DNA of 64,000 nt from an uncultured Pseudodesulfovibrio sp. Its GTDB lineage: Bacteria > Desulfobacterota > Desulfovibrionia > Desulfovibrionales > Desulfovibrionaceae. This document shows positions 1-12,836 of the stretch, piece by piece (the first letter of the stretch is position 1; each line of letters starts with the position of its first letter). The position numbers were made by a program, and so were the translations under genes. The notes below the pieces were generated by a model that did no database searches, was not told the origin of the DNA, and saw nothing but the letters and a program-made list of their open reading frames with translations. The stretch is taken from the NCBI RefSeq assembly GCF_963677845.1, contig NZ_OY782498.1, forward strand, positions 1,929,518-1,993,517, in the 5' to 3' direction.

Positions 1-87
1 ATACAACGGGTGGTTATCAAACCATACGACAAGAAAGATTTATCTCAAGCCATCAACAGCGTATTGACCGAGACTGAGGGAGAGTAA
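1..87 (+). CDS. C-terminal end of a receiver-domain protein (partial)
   Basis: Only the last 28 residues are in the window. They read as the end of a response-regulator receiver fold: a hydrophobic strand followed by Lys-Pro-Tyr-Asp (the conserved beta5 lysine and cis-proline) and a final amphipathic helix. The stop codon at 85-87 lies three bases before the next gene, so the two are cotranscribed. The protein could be a hybrid sensor kinase ending in a receiver or a stand-alone receiver; in Desulfovibrio the neighbouring sigma54 regulator of the lactate operon is paired with a sensor kinase, which favours the former, but this is inference. Confidence 0.6.
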   Translation: MQRVVIKPYDKKDLSQAINSVLTETEGE

Positions 88-90
88 CAA

Positions 91-1533
91 GTGGCCCGGA
101 TTCTCATTATAGACGACGACTTTGAAATCTGTGAGACCATGGAAAGTCTGATAACCAGACTCACTCACGAATGTGCTTCAGCGCACACCATGGATGAAGG
201 CATGCGCCAGGCCAATAAAAGCGAATTTGACGTAATATTCCTTGATGTCAGTTTGCCCGACGGCAACGGGCTGAACATATTGCCTGATATCATGGCCCTG
301 CCCAATCCGCCCGAAGTCATCATTTTAACGGGCAAAGGCGACCCTGATGGAGCTGAACTGGCTATCAAAGGCGGTGCTTGGGATTATCTACTCAAACCTT
401 CCAGCATCCGTGAAATATCGCTCACCCTTGGTCGTGCTCTGAAATATCATGAGAAAAAAGGCGGGGCCAACAGTATTGGTTCTCTGGATCTGACCGGTGT
501 TGTTGGCGAAAGCCCAAGCATTAAAGCAAGCTTCAACCTTCTCTCTCAAGCGGCCCGGTCTGATTCCAATGCCCTTATTACCGGACAAACCGGCACAGGC
601 AAGGAACTGTTCGCAGCGACAATCCATGAAAATTCAAAACGAAAATCCGGCAACTTTGTCGTAGTGGACTGCGCAGGCCTTACGGAATCTCTATTGGAAT
701 CAACTTTATATGGTCACCGTAAAGGCGCATTTACTGGTGCGCAAAAAGACCGCATTGGATTGATTAAACTCGCTGACCACGGAACACTTTTCCTTGATGA
801 AGTTGGCGAGATGCCACTCTCCATGCAAAAAGCTTTTCTCAGAGTCCTTCAAGAACGGACTTTCCGCCCAGTGGGTGACACTCGGGAACAAACCAGTAAT
901 TTCAGGCTGGTGGCAGCAACAAATCGCAATCTCGATGACATGGTCGACAAAGGGGAATTTCGTTCTGACCTACTTTACAGACTCAAAACAATGCATATTC
1001 ATCTGCCGCCGCTCATGGATCGGCCTGAAGATATCCGCGCCCTCAGTGTCTTCCGTGTACAACAGCTCTGCAAACAATACGGGATGGAACCAAAAACGCT
1101 TGGGTCCGACTTTCACCCGGCTTTAGCAAGCTACAATTGGCCTGGTAACGTTCGAGAATTATTCAACACATTGGAACGGGCTGTGGTCGCATCTGGCGAT
1201 GAAAAAACGCTGTACGCCATGCATCTTCCACGAGAACTCCGTATCAAGATGGCAAAAGCACAAATCGAACGCATGACCGGCACAGAAGTCGTATCCGACA
1301 AAGCGGACACCACGGTCGCTGAGCCAGTCCGAAAAATTGGACAAGACATATTTGAAGACATTTTCGATCAGGAACTGCCCACCCTCAGAGACTTCAAAGG
1401 CATGGCAGAAAAAATATATCTTGGCGAACTCATTCGACAATGTGGTGGAGATCTCGCAAAAATACTTATTACATCCAAACTATCTCGATCTCATTTCTAT
1501 AGCCTGCTCAAAAAGTACGGCCTTTCGCTTTAA
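91..1533 (+). CDS. Sigma54-dependent response regulator (probable lactate-operon activator)
   Basis: A 480-residue NtrC-type activator. A receiver domain fills residues 1-120, with the acidic pocket Asp8-Asp10, phospho-acceptor Asp52 in LDVSLPDGNG and a Lys-Pro near 102. An AAA+ domain spans about 130-370: Walker A GQTGTGKE, an intact GAFTGA loop that contacts sigma54, and Walker B GTLFLDEVGEM. The last 50 residues form a Fis-like helix-turn-helix. The start is GTG at 91, behind GGGAGAG at 78-84. The operon beginning at 2461 has a sigma54-type promoter, so this protein is its likely activator; D. vulgaris has an equivalent regulator next to its lactate operon (LurR). The target assignment is inference from position. 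Confidence 0.9.
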   Translation: MARILIIDDDFEICETMESLITRLTHECASAHTMDEGMRQANKSEFDVIFLDVSLPDGNGLNILPDIMALPNPPEVIILTGKGDPDGAELAIKGGAWDYLLKPSSIREISLTLGRALKYHEKKGGANSIGSLDLTGVVGESPSIKASFNLLSQAARSDSNALITGQTGTGKELFAATIHENSKRKSGNFVVVDCAGLTESLLESTLYGHRKGAFTGAQKDRIGLIKLADHGTLFLDEVGEMPLSMQKAFLRVLQERTFRPVGDTREQTSNFRLVAATNRNLDDMVDKGEFRSDLLYRLKTMHIHLPPLMDRPEDIRALSVFRVQQLCKQYGMEPKTLGSDFHPALASYNWPGNVRELFNTLERAVVASGDEKTLYAMHLPRELRIKMAKAQIERMTGTEVVSDKADTTVAEPVRKIGQDIFEDIFDQELPTLRDFKGMAEKIYLGELIRQCGGDLAKILITSKLSRSHFYSLLKKYGLSL

Positions 1534-1544
1534 AGGAACTTTCA

Positions 1545-2102
1545 ATGGCAAAATTCAACTCATATTGTGAAGCATGCTGGACCCTCGATGAAACGGACGT
1601 AGACAAAATCTATCACGACACCCAATACGGTTTTCCCATAGAAGATGATAACGAACTATTTGGACGACTGATTCTGGAAATCAATCAAGCAGGACTCAGC
1701 TGGCGTACCATCCTCAATAAACAGGAAAATTTTCGCAAAGCGTATAATCAATACGATATCGAAACCATTGCCAATTATGGAGAGGAAGACAGATCACGTC
1801 TGCTCAGCGACGCCGGAATCATCCGCAACCGTTTGAAAATTGGTGCTGCCATTCACAACGCAAATGCTCTTCTTATTTTAAAAAAGGAATACGGTTCCTT
1901 CAAAGGCTGGCTGGACACGCATCACCCACTCAGTAAAGAAGAGTGGGTTAAATTGTTCAAAAGACATTTCAAATTCGTTGGTGGCGAAATTGTCAATGAA
2001 TTCTTGATGAGTAGCGGTTATTTACACGGTGCGCACATCGACTCTTGTCCCACATATAAAAAAGTACTTGATCAAAATCCAGCTTGGGCCACTGTAAAAT
2101 AA
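1545..2102 (+). CDS. tag: DNA-3-methyladenine glycosylase I
   Basis: A 185-residue protein of the Tag family, which removes 3-methyladenine from alkylated DNA as the first step of base excision repair. Family signatures are visible: YHDTQYGFP near residue 24, LEINQAGLSWRTIL around 45-58, and Cys/His residues near the N-terminus (Cys8, Cys11, His24) and C-terminus (HGAHIDSC) that match the zinc-binding positions of Tag. A ribosome site AAAGGAAC precedes the ATG by a few bases and the gene starts 11 bases after the regulator stop, so it probably shares its transcript. A DNA repair gene inside a lactate regulatory locus has no obvious functional link. Confidence 0.88.
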   Translation: MAKFNSYCEACWTLDETDVDKIYHDTQYGFPIEDDNELFGRLILEINQAGLSWRTILNKQENFRKAYNQYDIETIANYGEEDRSRLLSDAGIIRNRLKIGAAIHNANALLILKKEYGSFKGWLDTHHPLSKEEWVKLFKRHFKFVGGEIVNEFLMSSGYLHGAHIDSCPTYKKVLDQNPAWATVK

Positions 2103-2145
2103 CAAAGTTTTCTTCACGTAGCACACACTACAAATTCATTAATTG

Positions 2146-2182
2146 AAGGGCGAGTCTGAAAATTCAGACTTGTCCTTTTTTT
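2146..2182 (+). terminator. Rho-independent terminator after tag
   Basis: A 15-base stem (2146-2160 with 2163-2177, including two G-U pairs) with a two-base nominal loop is followed by a run of T. It separates the regulator/tag transcript from the lactate operon. Confidence 0.85.
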
Positions 2183-2307
2183 CATGCAACACAAATTATC
2201 ATGTCCAACCCCTGCTATTCCTGTATTTTCAAATAAACGACTCCCCTCTTTCTCAATTCTCTTGTCCTATTTTTCAGACTGACATCACTATGCCCTTCAC
2301 GTTCAAA

Positions 2308-2338
2308 AAAAACAGAAAACCAGTAACCCCCTGTTTTT
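2308..2338 (+). promoter_or_regulatory. Inverted repeat upstream of the sigma54 promoter (candidate activator site)
   Basis: AAAAACAG at 2308-2315 is repeated inverted as CTGTTTTT at 2331-2338 with a 15-base spacer. Its centre lies about 68 bases before the expected transcription start, a plausible place for the sigma54 activator encoded at 91-1533 to bind. The repeat is seen directly; its role is inferred. Confidence 0.35.
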
Positions 2339-2364
2339 ACGCGATAAAACACTATTTTACTTAG

Positions 2365-6051
<3,687 letters not shown>

Positions 6052-6065
6052 ACAATAGATGTTTG

Positions 6066-6110
6066 CGCGGGGCGGAGTTGTTGCGGAGGCTTAGCCTAAT
6101 CCGCCCCGCG
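6066..6110 (+). promoter_or_regulatory. Intra-operon hairpin between por and the permease
   Basis: A perfect 11-bp GC stem (6066-6076 with 6100-6110) with a 23-base loop that itself contains a small AGGC/GCCT hairpin. No T run follows, so it looks like a processing, stability or partial-attenuation element that could make the por message more abundant than the rest of the operon. Confidence 0.55.
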
Positions 6111-6163
6111 TATTTGTTTCAACACGGTGAGGGACCCCTCTCACGTTTTAGGAGGAATTCATA

Positions 6164-7873
6164 ATGTCATTGGAAGTGCTTGCATTAATCGCACTGCTGC
6201 CTATCCTGGTCGCACTCGTTCTCATGGTCGGCCTGCGTTGGCCTGCCACCAAAGCCATGCCCCTGGCTTGGCTCACAGCAGCCGGTGGAGCTGTCATTGT
6301 TTGGGGTCTCCCCATGAAATACGTTGCCGCACTGACTCTTCAAGGGTTTGTGACGGCAATCGGCATCCTAATCATCGTCTTCGGTGCCATTCTGATCTTA
6401 CGGACGCTTCAGCAGTCGGGCGGCATGGAAACCATTCAGTACGGGATGCAGAACATCTCGCCTGACCGCCGTATCCAGGCCATTATCATTGGTTACATGT
6501 TCGCAGCCTTCCTTGAAGGTGCTGCCGGCTTCGGTACCCCCGCAGCTCTGGCCGCTCCGCTGTTGCTCTCCTTGGGCTTCCCGCCTCTGGCAGCAGCAAT
6601 TGTCTGTTTAGTTTTCAACTCTTTCCCGGTTACCTTCGGAGCAGTCGGTACTCCTGTCATCCTTGGACTGAAATATCTGGCTCCCGGCGTTGCCGAAGCC
6701 GTGTCCACCGGTGCCGCAGGCGTCAACTTCGCCAATCAGGGCGACTTTATCGCACTCGTCGGCCAATGGGCCACCCTCATGCACCTCGGCATGATCTTCA
6801 TCCTGCCTGTCTTCATGCTCGGTTTTGTGACCCGTTATTTCGGTCCCGAACGGAGCTGGAAGCCCGGTCTGGCTGCATGGAAATTCTGCATGTTCGCAGC
6901 CGTTGCCTTCACCGTGCCATACCTGTTCTTTGCATGGAACGTCGGCCCTGAGTTCCCGTCCCTGATCGGTGGCCTCGTTGGTCTCGGTATCATCATTGCT
7001 GGTGCCAAAGCCGGTTTCTGCGTCCCCAACACGACATGGGACTTCGGTCCTTCTGAAAAGTGGGACCCGGAATGGACCGGTTCCGTTTCCGGTGGCTCCA
7101 CCGAGTTCAAGCCGCACATGAGCCAGTTCAAGGCATGGTTGCCTTACATCCTCATCGGCGCAATTCTCGTTGTCACTCGTATTCCCGAACTGGGTCTCAA
7201 GGGCTTCCTTGCCGCACAGGCCATCAAATTCAGCGCCATTCTCGGCTATGAGAGTGTTAACGCTTCCATCAAATACCTCTACCTGCCCGGTTCCATTCCG
7301 TTCGTTTTGGTCGCCCTGCTGACCGTCATGATTCACGGAATGCCCGGCACCAAGGTTAAAGCCGCATGGTCTCAGGCCATCGTCACCATGAAGAACCCCA
7401 CCATCGCCCTGTTCGCAGCGGTCGCACTGGTGTCCATCTTCCGCGGTTCCGGTATCACCGATGCCGCTCTGAACCCCAACAACTACCCCTCCATGCCTTT
7501 GGCAATGGCTGAAGCAGTCGCAAACATCACCGGCAACGCCTGGCCGATGTTCGCCTCTTACGTCGGCGGTCTGGGAGCCTTCATTACCGGTTCCAACACA
7601 GTCTCCGACCTCCTGTTCGCCGAATTCCAGTGGGGCGTTGCAACCCAGCTTGATCTGCCCCGCCAGATCATCGTGGCCGCTCAGGCTGTCGGTGGTGGCA
7701 TGGGTAACATGGTCTGCATCCACAACATCGTCGCAGTTTGCGCGGTGGTCGGCCTGTCCGGCATGGAAGGTCAGATCCTCAAGCGGACCGTGTGGCCTTT
7801 CCTGCTGTACGGTCTTGTCGTCGGAATCGTCGCCTCTTTGATGAGCTTCGTATTCTTGCCGGGTCTGTTCTAA
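6164..7873 (+). CDS. lctP: L-lactate permease (LctP family)
   Basis: A 569-residue integral membrane protein of the lactate permease family, importing lactate with protons. It is almost entirely hydrophobic helices, with family stretches such as [17 protein letters not shown] near residue 110 and [19 protein letters not shown] near 475. A strong AGGAGG site lies just before the ATG. It follows por after a 112-base gap containing a hairpin and precedes the FAD oxidase, so uptake and oxidation of lactate are encoded together. Confidence 0.95.
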   Translation: MSLEVLALIALLPILVALVLMVGLRWPATKAMPLAWLTAAGGAVIVWGLPMKYVAALTLQGFVTAIGILIIVFGAILILRTLQQSGGMETIQYGMQNISPDRRIQAIIIGYMFAAFLEGAAGFGTPAALAAPLLLSLGFPPLAAAIVCLVFNSFPVTFGAVGTPVILGLKYLAPGVAEAVSTGAAGVNFANQGDFIALVGQWATLMHLGMIFILPVFMLGFVTRYFGPERSWKPGLAAWKFCMFAAVAFTVPYLFFAWNVGPEFPSLIGGLVGLGIIIAGAKAGFCVPNTTWDFGPSEKWDPEWTGSVSGGSTEFKPHMSQFKAWLPYILIGAILVVTRIPELGLKGFLAAQAIKFSAILGYESVNASIKYLYLPGSIPFVLVALLTVMIHGMPGTKVKAAWSQAIVTMKNPTIALFAAVALVSIFRGSGITDAALNPNNYPSMPLAMAEAVANITGNAWPMFASYVGGLGAFITGSNTVSDLLFAEFQWGVATQLDLPRQIIVAAQAVGGGMGNMVCIHNIVAVCAVVGLSGMEGQILKRTVWPFLLYGLVVGIVASLMSFVFLPGLF

Positions 7874-7886
7874 GTTATGCTATAAA

Positions 7887-7914
7887 AGGGGGGCGGGACA
7901 AACTCCCGCCTCCT
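7887..7914 (+). promoter_or_regulatory. Intra-operon hairpin after the permease
   Basis: A G-rich arm (GGGGGGCGGGA) pairs with TCCCGCCTCC across a five-base loop, with one G-U pair. Only a short GTTTC follows, so it is at best a weak terminator or an RNA-stability element inside the operon. Confidence 0.5.
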
Positions 7915-8011
7915 GTTTCACACAACGACTTACTGTTACTGTGATAACAAATTACAATACGCAATAAGCTCGGCATTCAATCCGAGCATACAAATATTTT
8001 AGGAGTCACTC

Positions 8012-9400
8012 ATGACCAAAGATGCCATTGTCAAAGAGTTCGAAGCCATAGCCGGTGCCGACAACGTTATGACCAGCGAGACCGACCGTCACGCCTATTC
8101 CTACGATGCAGCCGTTCTTGACTCCGTCATGCCCACGCTGGTCGTCCGCCCGGAAACCAGTGAAGCTCTCGGTGCTGTCACCAAACTGTGCAACGATAAC
8201 GGCCTGCCCCTGACCGTTCGCGGAGCCGGAACCAATCTTTCTGGCGGAACCATCCCCCACCCCGGTGGTGTCGTCGTTTTGACCAACGGCCTGAACCGCA
8301 TTCTCGAAATCAACGAAGAAGACATGTACGCCGTAGTTGAACCGGGTGTAGTTACAGCAAAGTTTGCTGCAGAAGTCGCCAAACGTGGCCTTTTCTATCC
8401 TCCGGATCCAGGCAGTCAGGCCGTATCAACCCTTGGTGGCAACGTTGCAGAAAACGCAGGTGGCCTTCGCGGTCTCAAATATGGCGTAACCAAAGACTAC
8501 GTCATGGGCGTAGACTTCTGGGACGTCAACGGCAACATGATTAAATCAGGTTCCCGCACCGTCAAATGTGTCACAGGTTACAACTTGGCTGGCCTGATGA
8601 TCGCCTCCGAAGGGACTCTGGGTGTTTTTGACAAAATCATTCTCAAACTCATTCCGCCTGTTGCTGCAGCTCGATCTATGATGGCAATTTTCCCTTCAAT
8701 GAAGGCCGCATCCGAAACAGTCGCCGCAATCATCGCCAACAAGATCGTGCCCGCCACACTTGAGATGATGGACAACTTCACCATTCGTGCGGTTGAAAAC
8801 TTCCGTGGTGCAGGTCTGCCGGTCGATGCTGCGGCCCTGCTGCTCATTGAAGTGGACGGCCACCCCGCACAGGTGGAAGACGAAGCCGCCATGGTTGAAA
8901 AGATTTGTAAAGCCAACGGCGCCACCGAACTTAAAGTTGCCAAAGACGCCGCCGAACGCGACGCTGTCTGGCAAGCCCGCCGCGATGCTTTGCCCGCACT
9001 GGCCAAGCTCAAGCCCACTTGCGTATTAGAAGATGCCACCGTACCGCGTTCCAAGATTCCGGCCATGATCGAAGCCTTGGAAGGCATTTCCAAGAAACTC
9101 GACTTGACCATCGGAACCTTCGGGCACGCCGGTGACGGTAACCTTCACCCCACTATCCTGACTGACAAACGCGATAAGAGCGAATGGGAACGCGTGGAAA
9201 AGGGTATCGACATGATCTTCGACAAGGCGCTTGCCATGGGTGGCACACTGTCCGGCGAACACGGAATCGGTCTGGCAAAGTCCAAATATCTGGAGCAGGA
9301 AACTTCTCGTGGTACTTTAGAATATGCCCGTCGCATGAAATCCGTGCTTGACCCCAAGGGTATCCTCAACCCCGACAAAATCGTCGGTCCCAGGTCCTAG
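8012..9400 (+). CDS. FAD-linked lactate/glycolate oxidase, GlcD-like (probable D-lactate dehydrogenase)
   Basis: A 462-residue flavoprotein of the GlcD/D-lactate dehydrogenase family (PCMH-type FAD domain plus FAD-oxidase C-terminal domain). GAGTNLSGG near residue 73 is the FAD pyrophosphate loop; DPGSQAVSTLGGNVAENAGG follows near 131. The C-terminal half has GHAGDGNLHP and SGEHGIGLAKSKYL, typical of 2-hydroxyacid oxidation sites. It has no Fe-S motif, and the Fe-S partner is the next gene, ten bases downstream. In the context of the lactate operon the substrate is most likely D-lactate, with electrons passed to the partner. Glycolate oxidase activity is the alternative reading. Confidence 0.9.
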   Translation: MTKDAIVKEFEAIAGADNVMTSETDRHAYSYDAAVLDSVMPTLVVRPETSEALGAVTKLCNDNGLPLTVRGAGTNLSGGTIPHPGGVVVLTNGLNRILEINEEDMYAVVEPGVVTAKFAAEVAKRGLFYPPDPGSQAVSTLGGNVAENAGGLRGLKYGVTKDYVMGVDFWDVNGNMIKSGSRTVKCVTGYNLAGLMIASEGTLGVFDKIILKLIPPVAAARSMMAIFPSMKAASETVAAIIANKIVPATLEMMDNFTIRAVENFRGAGLPVDAAALLLIEVDGHPAQVEDEAAMVEKICKANGATELKVAKDAAERDAVWQARRDALPALAKLKPTCVLEDATVPRSKIPAMIEALEGISKKLDLTIGTFGHAGDGNLHPTILTDKRDKSEWERVEKGIDMIFDKALAMGGTLSGEHGIGLAKSKYLEQETSRGTLEYARRMKSVLDPKGILNPDKIVGPRS

Positions 9401-9409
9401 GGGGCAATC

Positions 9410-10690
9410 ATGGCTGATATTAATAAACTCGCACAAATGTTCAAGGAGCTGGACGACCAGCTGGTCGGCTGCATGAAATGCGGCATGTGCCAGGCTGTTT
9501 GCCCGGTCTTCGCCGAAAGCGGTCGTGAAACCGATGTCACCCGCGGCAAACTCTCCCTCTTGGAAGGGCTTGCCAACGAGATGCTGGAAGACCCGGAAGG
9601 CGTTAACGAAAAGCTCAACCGTTGCCTGCTCTGCGGTACTTGTCAGGCCAACTGTCCGTCAGGCGTATCCGTCATGGATATTTTCCTGAAGGCACGCGCC
9701 ATCATGACAGGCTACTTCGGACTGTCCGCAACGAAAAAGGTTATTTTCCGAGGTATGCTCAAGAACCCCAAGCTGTTCAACACACTGACCGGCATGGGTG
9801 CAACATTCCAGGGACTGTTCACCAAAAAAGTGGACGACATGCTCGGTTCATCTTGTGCACGGTTCAATGCACCGGTAATTCGAGACCGCCATTTTAACAC
9901 CTTGGCCTCCAAACCCCTGCATAAAATCGTACCGGAATTGGATACTCCTGCCGGAAAATCCGGTATTAAGGTAGCCTTCTACGTAGGCTGCGTTATCGAC
10001 AAGATATTCCCCAATGTAGGCGAAGCGATCCTCAAGGTACTCGACCACCACGGCGTAGGCGTATTCATGCCTTCCGGTCAGGCATGCTGCGGCATTCCGG
10101 CCCTGTCCAGCGGTGACACCGACACCTTTGATACGCTGGTCGGCATTAACATGGAGCGACTCCAGTCAGGCGAATTCGACTACCTCGTTACTGGGTGCGC
10201 GACCTGTACCGCTACCATCAAAGAATTATGGCCTCGTATGTACAGTGGCAACTCTGCACTGAAATACGACCTTGCACAGTTGGAAAAGAAGACTCTGGAC
10301 ATCAGCCAGTTCCTGGTGGATATTCTCGGGGTAGAATCCAAGGAAATCAAAGGAGGCCGAGGCGTTACCTACCACGACCCGTGCCACCTGAAAAACTCCC
10401 TCGGCGTTACCGCGCAGCCCAGAACAATGATTCAGGCTGCGGGATGCGACTTCAAGGAAATGGCAGAAGCCGGTACCTGCTGCGGTTGCGGCGGAAGCTT
10501 CAATATTGCTCATTATGACGTGTCCAAAAAGATCGGCAGCCGCAAGGCAGACAACATCATGGCATCCGGCGTACAAACCGCCGCGACCAGTTGTCCCGCA
10601 TGCATGCTCCAGATCACTGACATGCTCTCCCAGAAGAACGCGAAGATGGACGTGAAGCACGTCATCGAACTCTACGCCGAAAGCCTTTAA
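9410..10690 (+). CDS. Fe-S/CCG-domain electron-transfer subunit of the FAD oxidase (GlcF-like)
   Basis: A 426-residue partner of the preceding flavoprotein. Two [4Fe-4S] motifs lie in the N-terminal third (CMKCGMCQAVC and CLLCGTCQANC). Two CCG (heterodisulfide-reductase-like) repeats follow: ACCGIPAL with CATC, and TCCGCGGSF with CPAC. Such proteins carry electrons from the flavin to a membrane or cytoplasmic acceptor. The GGGGG-rich gap of nine bases after the FAD subunit indicates coupled translation. Confidence 0.9.
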   Translation: MADINKLAQMFKELDDQLVGCMKCGMCQAVCPVFAESGRETDVTRGKLSLLEGLANEMLEDPEGVNEKLNRCLLCGTCQANCPSGVSVMDIFLKARAIMTGYFGLSATKKVIFRGMLKNPKLFNTLTGMGATFQGLFTKKVDDMLGSSCARFNAPVIRDRHFNTLASKPLHKIVPELDTPAGKSGIKVAFYVGCVIDKIFPNVGEAILKVLDHHGVGVFMPSGQACCGIPALSSGDTDTFDTLVGINMERLQSGEFDYLVTGCATCTATIKELWPRMYSGNSALKYDLAQLEKKTLDISQFLVDILGVESKEIKGGRGVTYHDPCHLKNSLGVTAQPRTMIQAAGCDFKEMAEAGTCCGCGGSFNIAHYDVSKKIGSRKADNIMASGVQTAATSCPACMLQITDMLSQKNAKMDVKHVIELYAESL

Positions 10691-10721
10691 TAACAAACGG
10701 ATAGGTAACAAGGAACCAACC

Positions 10722-12836
10722 ATGTCCAAAAGCCTGTATGTGAGCGCGACGGAAGAAAGAAGTGGCAAATCAGCTGTAGTTCTGGGCGTCATGCAAATGC
10801 TCCTCAGAGAACTGCACAACGTCGCCATCTTCCGCCCCATCATTAATGACCCGGGTGAGGGAAACAAAGACCACGACATCGCCTTGATGATCGACCACTT
10901 CAAGATGTCCATCCCTTATCGCGACACCTACGCGTATACTCTCAAGCAAGCGCGTGAGCTGATAAATTCAGGTCAGCACGCGCTTGTACTTGAGAATATT
11001 CTGAACAAATATAAATCGTTGGAGGAAGAATACGACTTCGTCCTCTGCGAAGGCACCGACTTCAAGGGCAAAGACCCGGCTTTCGAGTTTGACCTCAATG
11101 CCGACATCGCTGCCAACATCGGATCGCCCATGCTCGTAATCACGTCTGGCAGAGACAAAACCCCGGATGAAGTGGTTAACATCACCCAGTCCACATTGGA
11201 CACATTGTCTGAAAAGGGTGTGGATTTCATTGCCTGCGTGGTTAACCGTGCTCCCGAAGGTATGACTCATGAGCTGTGTGATACCATCGAATGCGATCGC
11301 AACGGTGAGCATATGCCACTGTATGTCATCCCCGAAAATGAAGCCCTTGGCAAACCAAGCATCGGTGATGTCAAACGCTGGCTTGATGCCGACATCCTTT
11401 ATGGACACAGTGGCATGCAAACCCTCGTCGACAATTACGTGATCGCAGCCATGCAGATCGGCAACTTTTTGCAATATATCAAACCAGGCAGCTTGATCAT
11501 TACTCCCGGCGATCGATCGGACATCATTCTGTCCAGCCTCGCCTCTCGACTCTCCAGTTCCTATCCTGACATAGCAGGTATCGTGCTGACTGGAGGGCTG
11601 GATGTTTCAGCCAACGTGCATAAACTCATCGAAGGCTGGACAGGTGTTCCGGTTCCCGTTCTTTCGGTCAAAGGGCACACCTACCAAAACGTTCAGGAAC
11701 TCAATCGGTTATATGGCCGTATTGAAGCTAACGATCATCAACGCATCGCCACCGCACTCGGCGGATTTACCCAGCATGTGAACGTACCTGAGCTTCGTGA
11801 CCGGCTGGTTGAAAAACGCTCCACTCGTGTCACCCCAAAAATGTTCGAGTATTCCCTGTTCGACAAAGCATCCCGTAACAAGCAACGCATTGTCCTGCCT
11901 GAAGGAACCGGAGAACGCATCTTGCGCGCCGCCGACATCCTGCTCAGACGCGGTGTAGCCGAAATCATTTTGCTCGGTCGTAAAGATGAAATTCGCGACA
12001 AGGCGTCAAAGTACGGTGTGGATATATCTGGTGCACAGCTCATCGACCCATCCGAATCCGAACTTCTCGACTCCTTTGCCGAGGAATATCTTGAATTACG
12101 CCAACACAAGGGTGTCATCGCCGAAGTTGCCTGGGACCGCATGGCCGACCCGACCTACTTCGGAACCATGATGGTTCACAAAGGATTTGCAGACGGTATG
12201 GTATCCGGTTCCGTGACTACCACTGCCCAAACCATCCGTCCCGCATTTGAATTTGTAAAAACCAAACCAGGCAGCTCCATCGTCTCCTCGGTCTTCCTCA
12301 TGTGCCTCAAAGACCGTGTGTTGGTATACGGCGACTGCGCCGTGAACCCCAACCCCGATGCCCGCCAGTTGGCTGAAATAGCCATCAGTGCCGCCGAAAC
12401 CGCTAAGATTTTCGGTGTGACTCCAAGGGTTGCCATGCTGAGTTACTCGACAGGTTCTTCCGGCAAGGGTGAGGATGTGGAAAAAGTCACAGAGGCAACA
12501 CGTATTGCCAAGACCCTTATTGAAGGGCGTGGACTGGACTTCCCCATCGAAGGACCGCTTCAGTACGACGCTGCCGTGGACCCCAAAGTGGCCAAAGTCA
12601 AGCTGCCGGAATCAGATGTCGCAGGACAGGCCTCCGTGTTTGTCTTCCCAGACCTCAACACCGGCAACAACACATACAAAGCCGTCCAACGTGCCGCCAA
12701 CGCCGTTGCCATCGGCCCGATTCTTCAGGGATTGAATAAGCCGGTCAACGACCTGTCTCGCGGTTGTACCGTGCCGGACGTCGTCAACACCGTCGCAATT
12801 ACCGCCATCCAGGCTCAAGCCGAAAAAGGTGAATAA
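10722..12836 (+). CDS. pta: Phosphate acetyltransferase, long form
   Basis: A 704-residue class II Pta that interconverts acetyl-CoA + Pi and acetyl phosphate + CoA. An N-terminal P-loop domain similar to BioD is visible (ATEERSGKSA near residue 8), then a DRTGG-type regulatory domain at about 215-330, then the catalytic phosphotransacetylase domain from about 375 to the end (SYSTGSSGKGEDVEKV near 570, FPDLNTGNNTYKAVQR near 640). Its stop codon abuts the ackA start directly, so acetyl-CoA from PFOR is converted to acetyl phosphate and then ATP by adjacent genes. Confidence 0.95.
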   Translation: MSKSLYVSATEERSGKSAVVLGVMQMLLRELHNVAIFRPIINDPGEGNKDHDIALMIDHFKMSIPYRDTYAYTLKQARELINSGQHALVLENILNKYKSLEEEYDFVLCEGTDFKGKDPAFEFDLNADIAANIGSPMLVITSGRDKTPDEVVNITQSTLDTLSEKGVDFIACVVNRAPEGMTHELCDTIECDRNGEHMPLYVIPENEALGKPSIGDVKRWLDADILYGHSGMQTLVDNYVIAAMQIGNFLQYIKPGSLIITPGDRSDIILSSLASRLSSSYPDIAGIVLTGGLDVSANVHKLIEGWTGVPVPVLSVKGHTYQNVQELNRLYGRIEANDHQRIATALGGFTQHVNVPELRDRLVEKRSTRVTPKMFEYSLFDKASRNKQRIVLPEGTGERILRAADILLRRGVAEIILLGRKDEIRDKASKYGVDISGAQLIDPSESELLDSFAEEYLELRQHKGVIAEVAWDRMADPTYFGTMMVHKGFADGMVSGSVTTTAQTIRPAFEFVKTKPGSSIVSSVFLMCLKDRVLVYGDCAVNPNPDARQLAEIAISAAETAKIFGVTPRVAMLSYSTGSSGKGEDVEKVTEATRIAKTLIEGRGLDFPIEGPLQYDAAVDPKVAKVKLPESDVAGQASVFVFPDLNTGNNTYKAVQRAANAVAIGPILQGLNKPVNDLSRGCTVPDVVNTVAITAIQAQAEKGE

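Noticed and set aside
2143-2364. A small open frame between tag and por
   Set aside because: It begins inside the terminator stem of tag, has no ribosome site and ends just before the sigma54 promoter.
6608-7723. A 371-codon open frame antisense to the lactate permease gene
   Set aside because: Shadow of a membrane protein gene; its translation is rich in Gly, Asp and His with no structure.
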